From positions 47,368,845 through 47,432,844 of the forward strand of contig OX328105.1 of NCBI GenBank assembly GCA_946811185.2: a stretch of 64,000 nt of DNA, read 5' to 3'. The notes under the pieces are model-generated. The model saw nothing but the letters and a program-made list of their open reading frames with translations. It ran no database searches and was not told the origin of the DNA. The number at the start of each line of letters is the position of its first letter. The stretch's first letter is position 1. A program made the position numbers and the translations under genes. This DNA comes from Hippopus hippopus (Eukaryota > Mollusca > Bivalvia > Cardiida > Cardiidae). Positions 34,598 through 47,100 of the stretch are shown here, in pieces.

Positions 34598-34803
34598 CCC
34601 TTAGGCTGCTAAGCGCGACTCGCTGACTTTTTGCGGACAGTGTAGATCAAGATCAGACTGCATAGAATATGCAGTCTGATCTTGGATCTATACTGTCCAA
34701 TAAGGAGATATTTCCCTCCAAAAAATTAATCTAAATTTGTCATTAATCAGATTTTTACCATCGGCTCGAAAGTTTCATTTAAACTTTTTAGCAGGAGAAG
34801 GGT
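34598..34803. mobile_element. MITE of the GCTAAGCGCGACT / GATCAGACTGCAC family
   Basis: AACCCTTAGGCTGCTAAGCG at one end and TAGCAGGAGAAGGGTTAA at the other form imperfect inverted ends. The core GTAGATCAAGATCAGACTGC ... GCAGTCTGATCTTG is a strong hairpin. Other copies: 24213..24400, 35811..36025, 36064..36277, 36493..36703 and 59374..59595. Core-only fragments are at 53215..53300 and 63675..63735. Confidence 0.75.
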
Positions 34804-35089
34804 TAAAACTATAAGTAGTTGTAGAGTTCATGAACAAACAGCACATACTTGGGTTAAGTCATGGATACTGGGGAGCAGAAAGTCTGTTGTAATGGCATTC
34901 TCAAAAATTTGGTCCGAGCCCCTACAGCTCAGTCTGTAGCTTACAGGACTAGAGAACAGGAGGTCACTGGTTCAATCCCCAGCTCCGCTAATTTCTTTCT
35001 GAGGGTTGATGTTTGCCATTGCTACAGGTTTCATTCCTCTCTCACTGACTGTTGTTTCGATGATGGTTAGGTTGGAAAGCAGACAGGGA

Positions 35090-35760
35090 ACATAGATGGA
35101 CTGGCTAACAGATAGACAAGTAGACAGACAGCATCTGCACTTCTGCTCTGCACATTATCTCATCAAGGTGCACACACTTTCGAAATCAGATCAGGGGTTC
35201 AAGAGATATAGAGTGGACGTGTTTAAAGAGTATTTATCCTTTGACCCTCCCCCATGCTGTTACCATGACCTTTGAGCTCAGCCTATGAAGCCTCCACTCT
35301 GCACAATGGCTCATCAAGGTGCATACATATTTTATATTATAAAAATCAATCCAGGGTTTCAAGGTATTGAGCAGATATAATTGATAAGCATGTGACCTTT
35401 GACCTCTGCCGTGACCTGGACCTTACCTTTGAGCCAGGGCTCTGATATCTCTGCTCTGTACTTAACTTCATCAAGGTACATGCATGATTTTGTGAAATAT
35501 TTTCTCTATCAGACCATGGATTCAAGAGATATGAAGTGGAAATGATTTAAGAGCATGTAATCTTTGACCCTCTCCCTGTGGTGACCTTGACCCTGGAGGC
35601 TCGGGTCTAAAACATCTGCTCTGCATTTCATCTCATCAAGGTGCACACACATATGAAATGCTTTCAAAATCAGAAAATGGATTTAATAGATATGGAGAGA
35701 ACACGAAATTGTTAATGGACAGAAAGACGAACAGATGGACAACCAGGGGCATGAGAGGCA
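35090..35760. repeat. Degenerate ~185-bp tandem array
   Basis: Three to four units contain CTGCTCTGCA, CTCATCAAGGTGCACACAC, TCAAGAGATAT and CTTTGACC. It directly follows a 5' SINE half (34913..35078). Confidence 0.55.
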
Positions 35761-36352
35761 TATATAAAAATGAATGTAAGTTACTAGATACTTACCACAA
35801 CAGCTGGATTAACCCTTATCCTGCTAAATAACTAACAAGAAATTTTCATTTCGATAGTAAAAATCTAAATATTGCTATTTGAAAGTTGTGTTTTGGGGAA
35901 TAATATCTCCTTATTGGACAGTGTAGATCCAAGATTAGACTGCACATTTTGTGCTGTCTGATCTTGATCCACACTGTCCGAAAACCAAAAAAGTCAGTGA
36001 GTTGCGCTTAGCAGCCTAAGAGTTAACTCAAGTGGTGCAGGACAAGACTTACAATCTTTGGATAATTAACCCTTAACCTGCTTAAAAAGTGAAATGAAAC
36101 TTTCAAGCCGATAGTAAAACCAATAATTCTACCATTTCAAAGTTACTTTTTGGGGAAATGTAACCTCCTTATCGGACAATGTAGATCCAAGATCAGACTA
36201 CATGTTCTGTGCTGTCTGATCTTGATCTACACTATCCACAAAAGGTCGAGTTGTGCTTAGCAGCCTAACATGTAAGGGTTTTGGTCCTATTCTCATGGCT
36301 TGCCAATTAAAAACTACTAATAGCCTTTCCGATGAGACAAATTGAAGTCCTA

Positions 36353-36727
36353 GGTCTGTATTCACCAACCATTCTTAAGACAGTTTTTTGTCTTATTCTG
36401 CAGAATTGTCTAAACTATTTGGTTTAGTCAGTCAGCAGTTGTGTTACATTTCAAATTTTGAAAATCGTAAAGAATAAGACTACGAATATTCTTAACTCTT
36501 ACGCTGCTAAGCGCGACTCTCTGACCTTTTACAGACGGTGTAGATCAAGATCAGACTGCACAGAATGTGCAGTCTGATCTTTCATCTACACTGTCCGATA
36601 AGGACATAATTTCCTCTGAAAAATACCATTGAAGTATCAAAAATTGGGCATTTACTATGGCCTTAAAAGTTTCATTTCAGTTATTTAGCAGGATAAGGGT
36701 TAAGAATGGTTGGTGAATATGGATCCT
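36353..36727. mobile_element. MITE with TATTCACCAACCATTCTTAA ends, interrupted by another MITE
   Basis: GTATTCACCAACCATTCTTA on the left mirrors TTAAGAATGGTTGGTGAATA on the right. A GCGCGACT-family MITE (36493..36703) sits inside. Degenerate relatives of the outer element appear near 16010, 19470, 25340, 38030, 40600 and 60640. Confidence 0.7.
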
Positions 36728-36742
36728 GTTGACAGTGCTATA

Positions 36743-36999
36743 TGGCCTGCAACATGCGAAAAGGGGCATTCGGACATTTGCATAAAGTGTCGTCTCGGAT
36801 CAGCAGTCCGCACAGGCTAATCCGAGACGGCACTTTACGACTCCATTAGATTTTGTCCTTCAGTAGACATGTGCAAAACAGAAAATTACATAAAAACGGA
36901 AAGTGTCGTTTCGGATTAGCCTAAGTGGACTGCGCAGACTGATCCGCGACGACACTTTATGCAGTTGTCCAAATGCCCCTTTTTGCATCTTGCAGGCCA
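36743..36999. mobile_element. 257-bp MITE (TGGCCTGCAACA...TTGCAGGCCA) with TA duplication
   Basis: The ends TGGCCTGCAACATGCGAAAA and GCATCTTGCAGGCCA are flanked by TA. Inside are GTGTCGTCTCGGATCAGC and two CGCAG-type hairpins. Other copies: 57208..57471, 58916..59178 (interior in the opposite orientation) and 63906..64000 (cut by the window end). Confidence 0.8.
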
Positions 37000-37057
37000 T
37001 ATGGGCAACCAGTAGTGTCCAGAAATAAATTTAAAATCAACTCAACTTAATACTTAC

Positions 37058-37171
37058 GACATGCGATCAATGTACAGATAATTCGGCCATCGTCACATTG
37101 ACATGTGTTGCAGTCATTCATAAAAGATTCACCATGTGGAATTTTTCTTTTGCCATCCAGGCAGAAAGTAG
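37058..37171 (-). CDS. Exon 7: type C module (pacifastin-like)
   Basis: The 114-bp phase 1-1 exon has acceptor TTTCCCAG and donor GTAAGT. It encodes FCLDGKRKIPHGESF, DCNTCQCDDG and IICTLIAC, matching C-N-x-C-x-C-x2-G-x3-C-T-x3-C. Residues Leu-Ile occupy the position of the pacifastin reactive bond, which would suit a chymotrypsin-like target if the module inhibits at all; that is inference. A TA-flanked MITE ends 59 bp from the donor (36743..36999). Confidence 0.85.
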
Positions 37172-37635
37172 CTGGGAAAAAAAAACAACAACCTATACAT
37201 ATACAGACAAAGTATCTTTCACATTAACCTTTTACCACACAATCACGTTTTAACAACCCCTAGAAAGACATGTTTTGAAAATATTGTGGAAAAAGGAGAA
37301 AATGCTGGTAACCCTTCTGCCATGATGTATTTTATCCTTTTGAGGATCAAGTTCATGTGGATCAGAATTACAGTACACACAAGATTTGGCCTAATATCTG
37401 ATCAACACTGCCAAAGAAGTAAGATTTGCAAGGTAATGAGATATTTGAAATTGCATTATTTGGTTTTTACTTTGGGCTGAAAACTTTCATTTATTTCATT
37501 CTTGTTCTTTCTAGATAGCAGTTGAGGTGCCTGCCTGCCTGCCTACCCATGCCTGTTTCTGGCTGTCCATTCTGTCCCTCCAACTATGTATCTGTCCATC
37601 CATTTGTCTGTCTGTCTGCGTCTGCCTGCCAGTGC

Positions 37636-37636
<1 letters not shown>

Positions 37637-37666
<30 letters not shown>

Positions 37667-37691
37667 ACTCTCTCTGTCTATGTCTGTCTGA

Positions 37692-37754
<63 letters not shown>
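37637..37754. repeat. Long CT microsatellite next to exon 6
   Basis: Nearly uninterrupted CT dinucleotides with a few GT/CTGT interruptions on the plus strand, so GA-rich in the transcript. Shorter versions occupy the same relative place beside the other B1 exons (15719..15735, 19163..19184 and 52201..52240). The Ser/Leu-rich open frames here are artefacts of the repeat. Confidence 0.9.
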
Positions 37755-37758
<4 letters not shown>

Positions 37759-37789
37759 TGGTAACTTTTTCTTTTCATCAGTTTCTTAC

Positions 37790-37936
37790 GTTTGCAGCAA
37801 ATTCCAGGAAGATCAGGTAATTTTGGATCATTGTTGGACTTATCACAAATGTAGCCAGCAGGACACCTTATTATACCAGGAAATCCGTCACACTTTATGC
37901 CAGGGAGCGGTTTGTTTCCATCCTTGCATTTTGGCT
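37790..37936 (-). CDS. Exon 6: type B1 module (lustrin-like)
   Basis: The 147-bp phase 1-1 exon has acceptor GAATTTCAG and donor GTAAGA. It encodes EPKCKDGNKPLPGIKC, RCPAGYICDKSNND and LPGICCK (C-x11-C-x8-C-x5-C-x15-CC). It is almost identical to the exon at 19216 except for a seven-residue insertion there, and is close to 15758. A 115-bp CT microsatellite, the longest in the window, begins about 36 bp past its donor. Confidence 0.88.
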
Positions 37937-38689
37937 CTGAAATTCAAATGAAGTTACATAGACTTGATGCCATATTTACTAAAAGCTGTACAATACTGAT
38001 TTGAGTTTTAAAACCAGCAACCTGATTGGCTAGGACTTTCTGTATTGGCCAATCATATGGTTTGTCATGTTATAAGGAAGTGGATGGTTGGTGAATCATA
38101 TTAAGGCCCCTGATATTGAACATTTTCAGCCATTAGTGAAAATCAAAATAAAGTGATGTCAGTTTTTAATTCTGTGTGGTGGAAGAACATGCTCATATCA
38201 GACAGGATTACAGGTAGATTCAAGATCAGACTGCAGACCTGCACAATCTGATCTTAAACCTACACTGTCCACAAAAGCACACTGAGTCAAGTATAGTAAC
38301 CAAAGGAATACTACTAGATGAGTAAAGAAAATCTAGCATGTCAGTAATATATGGTTGTCATACATCAGTCAGCATATATATGATTGCATTAACCGCTAGC
38401 CACACAATCCCAACCTTGAGAAAGAACCCTTTTGAAAGCTTCATGGGAAAAGGAGAAAATACTAGCAACTAGTAAGTAATACTAGTATAGGCCTAAATAT
38501 CTGTATATGAACAATATGGCTGGTTTCCCAAAGAAAACTTCACAGGATATCAACAAGTATAGATTCAAGATTAGACTGCAAATTCTATATTAGTCTAAGG
38601 TATAAAGTTTAAGCGGGGTAAAGAACATTGATAAACAAAACTTGATTGTCTCTACCATATACTAGTATATATACAAGAAGGCCATGATG

Positions 38690-40020
38690 GCCTTGTATCT
38701 CTCTCCACTGGGTAATAAGTACAAATATGCATACCAAACATTACAATTCTAGGCCAAATGGTTTCAAACAAGAAGACTTATTTAGTTTTCTTTACAAAAG
38801 CCTATGTGAAATCTGTGACCTCAAGGTGAACCTTAGAGGCTGAGCTGATTTCGATCCCAGGGCTAAACTTTGAACGAACTGAGATGTGATCCAAATTTGG
38901 TAGCCCTAAAATTTATGGTTAGAAGCAAGAAAATTTTTAGAGTTTTTATTCTATAAGCAAATATCAAATTTATGACTCATGGAGTGCGGCCAATTTTGAC
39001 ACCAGGGCTTTAATTTAAATAGTTTTGGAAGAGGCCTGTTAGATGATAACACTCACAAAATATTACAGCTGTATCTCAAGGTCAGGAACAAGAAGATCTT
39101 TGAAGTTTTTACCTTAATAAGCCAATGTAAAAGTTGTGACTTCTGGGGCAGGGTTAATTTTGTCACCAGGCCTATAATTTGAACAATCTTGATAAAAGTC
39201 TATTTGATAAATATACATGCAAAATTTGGTAGCCCCAGGTCTTCTGTTTAGGATCTAGAAGACTTTTAAAGTTTCCACTATATATGCCCATGTAAAACTT
39301 GTGGCTGCAAGGGCAGGGCAAATTTGACCCCATGGCTATAACTTGGGCTATCTTGGCCAACTAGATAAAGCTACATGCAAAATTTGATAGCCCTAGGCCA
39401 TATATTAGGAATCAGACGAATTTTAAAGTTTTTACTAAATAAGCCAATGTAAAACTTGTTACCCCAAGGACTGGGCAAATTTTGATCTCGGGACTATCAT
39501 TTGAAAAAAAAAACTTGGTGGAGATATATCAGATGAAGCTACATGCCACATTTGGTAGCCCTGGGCCTAATGGTTAGAAAGTATAAGATTTTTAAATTTT
39601 TCACAATATAAGCCCATGTAAAACTTGTGACCCCTGGGGCAGGGCCAATATTGACCCCAGGGCTATAGTATGAAGAAACTTGGTAGAGGTTTATTATATG
39701 AAGCTACATGCCAAATTTGGTAGCTCTAGGCCTTATGGTTTTGGACAAGAAGATATACAAGGATTTTCAACATTTTTCATTTTTGTTGCCATGGTAGCCA
39801 GAGTTTTTATAGGAATCTAATTATTTCAAGAAATTCTGAAGATTACCATGATAGGTTCATTTCTGTGAAGTTTGTTCGGAGTTGGATGAGTTGTTTCAAA
39901 GAAGATGTTTTAAATAAAAGTTAACACACCCACAGACACACGGGCAGACGGATGGAGGCACACATGGCAGACACACGACCATGACATAAGCTCGCTGGCC
40001 TTCAGCCAGTACAGCTAAGA
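38690..40020. repeat. Tandem ~160-bp array in the right duplicated intron
   Basis: It has the same units and order as 20510..21830 (GGGCCAATTTTGA, GAAGCTACATGC, GTAGCCCTAGG, TTGCCATGGTAGCC). Matching unit by unit supports descent from one array before the block duplication. Confidence 0.75.
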
Positions 40021-41172
40021 AACCAGAGGCTGATATACTTCGACAGTGAAGAGGTTTAAAGCATAGAATGGGTAACAAAATGAGATATTTTCTTAAATCT
40101 GAAGCACAAGCTTAATGTTTTGTCTCAAACACTCAACTGGCCACACACAAAGATTTACAGAAGTATTCAAAAGTCATAGAATTAAGGTCAATTTTTGCTT
40201 CAGTATTTTAACAAGTAAATGTTTACCTGTTTACTTAGATAGGTATGTTCTGTCTTTGTGGTTTATTTATACTTAAATATACCTTGAAGAATACACAGAA
40301 CAGGGAATAAACCTCTATCTATTAACATAAATGAATATTTAAAAGTCAGAAAGCACGCCTCAGACTGTAAATTATAGTGAACTAGACTCACAACTCTCAA
40401 CAAGTCACAGGTTTTTTCATGATTGTGATGGTTTGGTTTGGATAATGCTGAAGCTGCCGTCAGATTGTCCCGGAATTTACAAAAGATGGACATATGAATA
40501 TGAAATCCAGGGCGAAAATTCATATGCAGCAACCAGTCACATTTTTGTCTAATCTCAAAAATTATCCAAAACTGAAAATAATACAATTTCTGATTGGCTG
40601 AACCAAATGGTTTAACCTATCATTTAAGCCAATCAGAAATTGCTTTACTTTGTTAATTAACAGAATATGACTAGGAGTACTATTTAGAATGATTGGTGAA
40701 TATAGCCACTAAATTTCACGCCAAGTCAAGCAGAAATTGCCAAAATTTAGTAGAATACGATTAGGAATACTTGAATGATTGATGAATTACTTTGATAAAT
40801 TAAAGGCCTTAAGATGAGAACGAAACGTCATAATGAAAGAATGATGTCTTTGAACAGGGTCACTAAGGTATCATAATTGTGTTCTCCCAAAAGCTGATGA
40901 AACTGAAAGCTGATGCTACCAAATGCAGTGAGGAATTGTGTGAAAGACATTGGCTGGTAAATAAAAAGATATAAAGGAGAAAAGCAGGGAACTCTGAAAA
41001 TTAAAGTAACCACACAATTGAAACTTTTAACACCCCTAAAGAAGAAGGCTTTCGAAAACAATGTGGGAAAAGGAGAAAATGCTGGTATCCAGCTGAGTTA
41101 AAAACGAGCGATTGTGTGGTAAAGATTTAAATGAATTTTTATTACTCATGCTATAACAAAAGAAAGCCTTAC

Positions 41173-41265
41173 CTCTACAAATCGGACAGCACTGCCCAGG
41201 GGGTGTGACAATGTTCTCAGGCATGCAGCCCACTATTCTAGGGCATGGTACAGCTTTGCAGTCAA
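41173..41265 (-). CDS. Exon 5: type A module (VWC C-terminal half-like)
   Basis: The 93-bp phase 1-1 exon has acceptor TTATTACAG and donor GTAAGG. Cys spacing is C-x4-C-x5-C-x11-CC-x2-C, with DCKAVPC, PRIVGC and TPPGQCCPIC. The TPPGxCCPxC ending is typical of the second subdomain of VWC/chordin-type domains. It is nearly a copy of the exon at 33250, except that it lacks two residues between the first two Cys. The flanking intron also aligns with 32.7-33.4 kb. Confidence 0.87.
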
Positions 41266-42489
41266 CTGTAATAAACAGTGAGGGGATCTTTTAAAAGCCT
41301 TGTCAATGCCATGGACAAAAACATGGCGTTTTATGGACAATATAATCAAGACAAGATTGCACAAAACATGTGAGCCGCACTCTTACAAAAGGGGTTTAAT
41401 GCAGGGAAACAATGAAACTACTTCTTTGGCATAACTAAAGCCAGAAAACAAATATATGAGAGTTGTTAAGAAATTACTGTAACAACGTGTACGGTATTAG
41501 AATGAGAACACTAACAAACGAAATACATTACAGATTATTTATGGTTTATTACTGCAATACATGTATATTGAGTTCCTCGATCTTCTAAATAAAAGTAAAA
41601 ACACATCAGAAAAACCACACCTTGCTCCATCTGGGGCACAACAGTATTGTGAATGTGACGTCATACCGACATTAATTAGTGTTCCTTTTTAAAAGTAAAA
41701 AGCAGTCAATTGAATATGGTGCTGCACCCATTTGTCATTCACAGTTTTACATGACTTTTCACTATCTAATTTCCTCACAGCATTTAGATTCATACATGAG
41801 TCGTTTGTATAATTATCATCTATCCACTGGAGAAATTTTATTGGGCAGCTCATTCCAATTAATATGACATGATCTCTATTTCAAGCATCATTGACCTTGA
41901 CTTGAACCATTGTCAGTAAAAAAAAAGAATGTATATACTCTGCATTCATCGTATACTAAAACTAGCGCATATATTTTTTCAGTAACAGTGCCATTGACCT
42001 TGACCTTGAAGAATCTACTGTCATCGATCTTTAAAAATTTTATTAACCTAAAGTAAGTCTTTACCAAACATCGAAATTTCAGACTCAACCAAATTGAAAG
42101 AATTTGCAAATTATGACAAATTCAATGTTGCTGAAAATATATTTTTTTTTTTTTTGAAAAATGGTAGAAAACAGCATTTTCTCCTTTACCCACACTGTTT
42201 TCAAGAGCCATTACTTCAGCAGGACCATTAAAACATGGGACTGTTTGATGAAGTTGAGTGTTCATCATGAGGGTTCTCCAAGTTTACAAGTGCGAGACAA
42301 GAAATATAGAGATATTTGGATAGACAGACAAAATACTTGACAGTACTGTATGACAACAGAAGGACAGAAGTGTAATATACTCTATCTCAATAGTAAAAGA
42401 AAAGCCATAGGGGACTAATAACTACTGTTTTCCATAGAAAATAAGTTAATTTTCCTTTATGTTTAAAGAATATTGCCAAATGAAATTAC

Positions 42490-42639
42490 CTTTGCAACAG
42501 CTGCCTATACCGTCAGCGGTGCCTTTCGGCACATGGGACATGTCACATTCATAGCCTTCGGGACACAGCATGCCAGCTATTCCTCCGCATACTGCACTCG
42601 GGTGTTCAATAAAGCCAGGTTTGCATTTTGGAGCTTGAT
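42490..42639 (-). CDS. Exon 4: type B2 module (lustrin-like)
   Basis: The 150-bp phase 1-1 exon has acceptor TTTCATTAG and donor GTAATT. It encodes APKCKPGF, GGIAGMLCPEGYECDMS and GSCCK, with spacing C-x11-C-x7-C-x5-C-x15-CC. It differs from B1 by the KPGF/HP start and the GGIAG motif. It is closely similar at DNA level to the exon at 34434 and related to the one at 4638. It starts the first complete B2-A-B1-C block. The intron upstream contains the giant palindrome. Confidence 0.87.
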
Positions 42640-43534
42640 CTAATGAAATTTGACAAGAATGAGTAAGGGTGGATTCTATGGACAAACAGCACATACTCAA
42701 CACTTTATACCAAACAACAAAATTTTTTACCTGGACAAAATTGGAAGTATTTGCAAAGGACAAATCAAAACTGGCTTCAATGGTGATTTCTGCATTTGAT
42801 AGGATAGAAAACATGGTGGAAAAAGGAGGAAATGCTGTTTACCAGCATTTTCTTCTTTCCCGCACTGTTTTAAAATGCCTTCTTTTTCCGGATCGTTAAA
42901 ACTCTGGAAGCTGTGCTGGGGAGTTAAAGTAAGTTGTGGGTAATGAAAACATCAAGTCTGTTATTGTGGTGTCCTCGAGAACTTGGTATTGTTAACTCTT
43001 TACCAAACAACAAAAATTTAGACTAGTCCAAATTGAAAACATTTGCAGACGAAAAATGAAATATTGCTCAATTGGTGAGGTTTGTCCATGATAGGATAGA
43101 AAACATTTTGGGAAAAGAAGAAAATGCTAGTTACCAGAACTGTCTCCTCCCAAAATGTTTTCAAAAGCCTCTTTTCCCTGGATAATTGAAAGTTGGAGTG
43201 TTTTGTAAAGGGTTAAATGAAACATAAAAGGGCCAAATTTTTCAGTGGCTTTCTTTGTATATTTGTTTTTAACACTTTACCAAACAACAAATTTCTAGAC
43301 CTTTCCAAATTGAAGTTCATGTAGAAATTAGATATGGCTCAAAAGATGAATTTGTCTTTGAAAGGGTGTAAAACAATATGGCAATGTAAGAAAATGCTGG
43401 TTACCAGCATTTTCTTCTTTTTCCCACAATGTTTTTGAGAGCCTTTTTTTTCCATTACAAATAGTACCTCCTTTGAAAAAATAATTTACTTTACCATATA
43501 AGAGTATTTAATTTCAATGAATTTTCTAAACAAG

Positions 43535-43583
43535 AGGGACATGATGGCACTGAATTGCTCACCTGAGCATTGTACCTTTGAGA
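43535..43583. repeat. Left flank of the interspersed array split by the giant palindrome
   Basis: AACAAGAGGGACATGATGGC and GCTCACCTGAGC are the usual start of the GACCTAG-type element. The sequence is cut at CTTTGAGA (43576..43583) by the palindrome and resumes at 51236. Confidence 0.75.
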
Positions 43584-44199
43584 AGATAGGTAAAGTTAGC
43601 TACTAGTAGCCAGCTACTAGTAGCCAGCTACTTGTTCAGGTAAAGTTAGCTACTAGTAGCCAGCTACTTGTTCAGGTAAAGTTAGCTACTAGTAGCCAGC
43701 TACTTGTTCAGGTAAAGTTAGCTTCTAGTAGCCAGCTACTAGTAGCCAGCTACTTGAGCTGGTAAAATTGGTTATTTGTAGCCAGCTACTGGTAGCCACC
43801 TTCTAGTAAGCAGTCACTTATAAAAGGAAAATCTGGCAATTCGTACCCAGCGACCAATGTATAAGTAATTAAAATGGAGGTTTTTTAGTAGTTTCCTAAA
43901 GGTACAAGTAGCTGGCGAACTAATTGTCGACGCCTTAAACGAAATGTTTTTCTTCCATCCAGAATACTACATAAATGCATCAGAAAAATCAAAATCAAGT
44001 AATTTCCTGTATTAAAGGGTCAAGCTACGAGATCTGTCAATAGATTTTCTTTTACATTTGTTTTTAATTAGGGATTTAAAATATACAAGTAGCTGACGAG
44101 ATTAAGACAGACATTTCAAAATATTTCAAAGAATCACATTCACTGTACTACGAAGAAATGGAAAATATCATTTTAAATTCATTTTTAATTATTAAAGGG

Positions 44200-47100
44200 G
44201 CCAGCTACTCGTCATGAAAATTGGGACATTTTTCAATTTCACTTAGAGAGGAATTCAAAGGTACAAATAGCTGGGAGTCTAAGAGCTATTTTTGTAATTA
44301 AGTGCTTGTTTTGAATAAAGTAGACAATAAATGCGTCAGAAAACTCAAAATTGAAGCATTTCCAGTTATTAAAGGGGCCAGCTACTTAATATAAATCGGA
44401 CAATTTTGCACTTTTGCAGCTCGCTAGATTTAGAGAGATTTTTCAAAATATCTCAACGAATCATATTGAGGATATGTAGGGGAAATTAAAGATTTTAAAA
44501 ATTAGTCCATTCTTATCATTTAAAGGGCCCAGCTACTCGTCATGAAACTGCGGATATTTTTCAACTTAACTTAGATTAAAATCAAAAGGTACATGTAGCT
44601 GGCGAGCCTAAGAGAGAATTTTGAAATTAAATGCTTGTTTTGAATAACAGATACTATGAATGTATAAGAAAACTCAAAATTGAATCATTTCCGGTTATCA
44701 AAGGGGCCAGCTACTTGACTTGAAAACTGGACGACTTTGCTGTTTTTCGAAGTAATGATTTCATATGTACAAGTAGCTGGCGAGATTAAAAGAGATTTTT
44801 CAAAATATTTCAACAAATCTTTTTGGGGACACTTAGGAGAAATTAAAAATATCAAAATCAATCAATTCTTATCCATTTTAGGGGCCAGCTACTCGTCATG
44901 AAAATGCGGATATTTTTCAATTTTACTTAGAGTGAAATCAAAAGGTACAAGTAGCTGGCGAGCCTAAGAGCGAATTTTGAAATTAAAAGCTTGTTTTGAA
45001 TAACAGATACTATGACTGTATAAGAAAACTCAAAATTGAATCATTTCCGGTTATTAAAGGGGCCAGCTACTTGATCTAAAAATGGGACAATTTGGCACTT
45101 TTCCAAAATCATGATTTAAAATGTACAAGTAGCTGGCGAGATTAAAAGAGATTTTTCAAAATATTTCAACAAATCATATTCAGGATACGTAGGGAAAATT
45201 AAAAATATCAAAATTAATCCATTCTTATCCATTTTAGGGGCCAGCTACTCGCCATGAAAATGCGGATATTTTTCAATTTTACCTAGAGTGAAATAAAAAG
45301 GTACAAGTAGCTGGCGAGCCTAAGAGCGAATTTTGAAATTAAATGCTTGTTTTGAATAACAGATATTATGAATGTATAAGAAAACTCAAAATTGAATCAT
45401 TTCCAGTTATTAAAGGGGCCAGCTACTTGATCTGAAAATTGGACAATTTGGCACTTTTGCAAAATCATGATTTCAAATGTACAAGTAGCTGGCGAGATTA
45501 AAAGAGATTTTTCAAAATATTTCAACAAATCTTTTTGGAGACACTTAGGAGAAATTAAAAAAATCAAAATCAGTCCATTCTCATCCATTTAAAGGGCCAG
45601 CTACTCGTCATGAAAATGCGGATATTTTTCAATTTTACTTAGAGTGAAATCAAAAGGTACAAGTAGCTGGCGAGCCTAAGAGCGAATTTTGAAATTAAAT
45701 GCTTGTTTTGAATAACAGACACTATGAATGTATAAGAAAACTCAAATTGAATCATTTCCGGTTATTAAAGGGGCCAGCTACTTGTCTTGAAAACTGGACA
45801 ACTTTGCTGTTTTTCGAAGTAATGATTTCAAATGTACAAGTAGCTGGCGAGATTAAAAGAGATTTTTCAAAATATTTCAACAAATCTTTTAGGAGACACT
45901 TAGGAGAAATTAAAAATATCAAAATCAGTCCATTCTCATCCATTTAAGGGGCCAGCTACTTGTTATGAAAATGCGGATATTTTTCAATTTTACTTAGAGT
46001 GAAATCAAAAGGTACAAGTAGCTGGCGAGCCTAAGAGCGAATTTTGAAATTAAAAGCATGTTTTGAATAACAGATATTATGAATGTATAATAGAACTCAA
46101 AATTGAATCATTTCCAGTTATTAAAGGGGCCAGCTACTTGATCTGAAAATTGGACAATTTGGCACTTTTCCAAAATCATGATTTAAAATGTACAAGTAGC
46201 TGGCGAGATTAAAAGAGATTTTTCAAAATATTTCAACTAATCATATTCAGGATACGTAGGGAAAATTAAAAATATCAAAATCAATCCATTCTTATCCATT
46301 TTAGGGGCCAGCTACTCGTCATGAAAATGCGGATATTTTTCAACTTTACTTAGAGTGAAATAAAAAGGTACAAGTAGCTGGCGAGCCTCAGAGCGAATTT
46401 TGAAATTAAATGCTTGTTTTGAATAACAGATACTATGAATGTATAAGAAAACTCAAAATTGAATCATTTCCGGTTATTAAAGGGGCCAGCTACTTGATTT
46501 GAAAAATGGACAACTTTGCTGTTTTTCGAAGTAATGATTTCAAATGTACAAGTAGCTGGCGAGATTAAAAGAGATTTTTCAAAATATTTCAACAAATCTT
46601 TTTGGAGACACTTAGGAGAAATTAAAAATATCAAAATCAATCCATTCTGATCCATTTAAAGGGCCAGCTACTCGTCATGGAAATGTGGATATTTTTCAAT
46701 TTTACTTAGAGTAAAGTCAAAAGGTACAAGTAGCTGGCGAGCCTAAGAGCGAATTTTGAAATTAAATGCTTGTTTTGAATAACAGAGACTGTGAATGTAT
46801 AAGAAAACTCAAAATTGAATCATTTCCGGTTATTAAAGGGCCCAGCTACTTGATCAGAAAATGGGACAATTTCACACTTTTTCGAAGTAATGATTTCAAA
46901 TCTACAAAAAGCTGGCGAGGTTTAGAGAGATTTTTCAAAATATTTCAACAAATCATATTGGGGACACGAAGGAGAAATTAAAAATATCACAATCAATCCA
47001 TTCTTATTCATTATAAGGGCCAGCTACTCGTCATGAAAATGCGGATAGTTTTCAATTTTACTTAGAGTGAAATCAAAAGGTACAAGTAGCTGGCGAGTCT

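Larger units (their letters stand above)
37058..42639 (-). repeat. Segmental duplication, right (compact) copy of block B2-A-B1-C
   Basis: This is the shorter sister of 18553..34577. It contains no counterpart of the 22095..25022 or 25469..32681 insertions and none of the 115-bp MITE at 32998..33114, so it acts as an empty-site reference for all three. Confidence 0.85.

Noticed and set aside
37522..37951. Ser/Leu-rich open frames on the plus strand
   Set aside because: They arise from the CT microsatellite and run antisense across exon 6.
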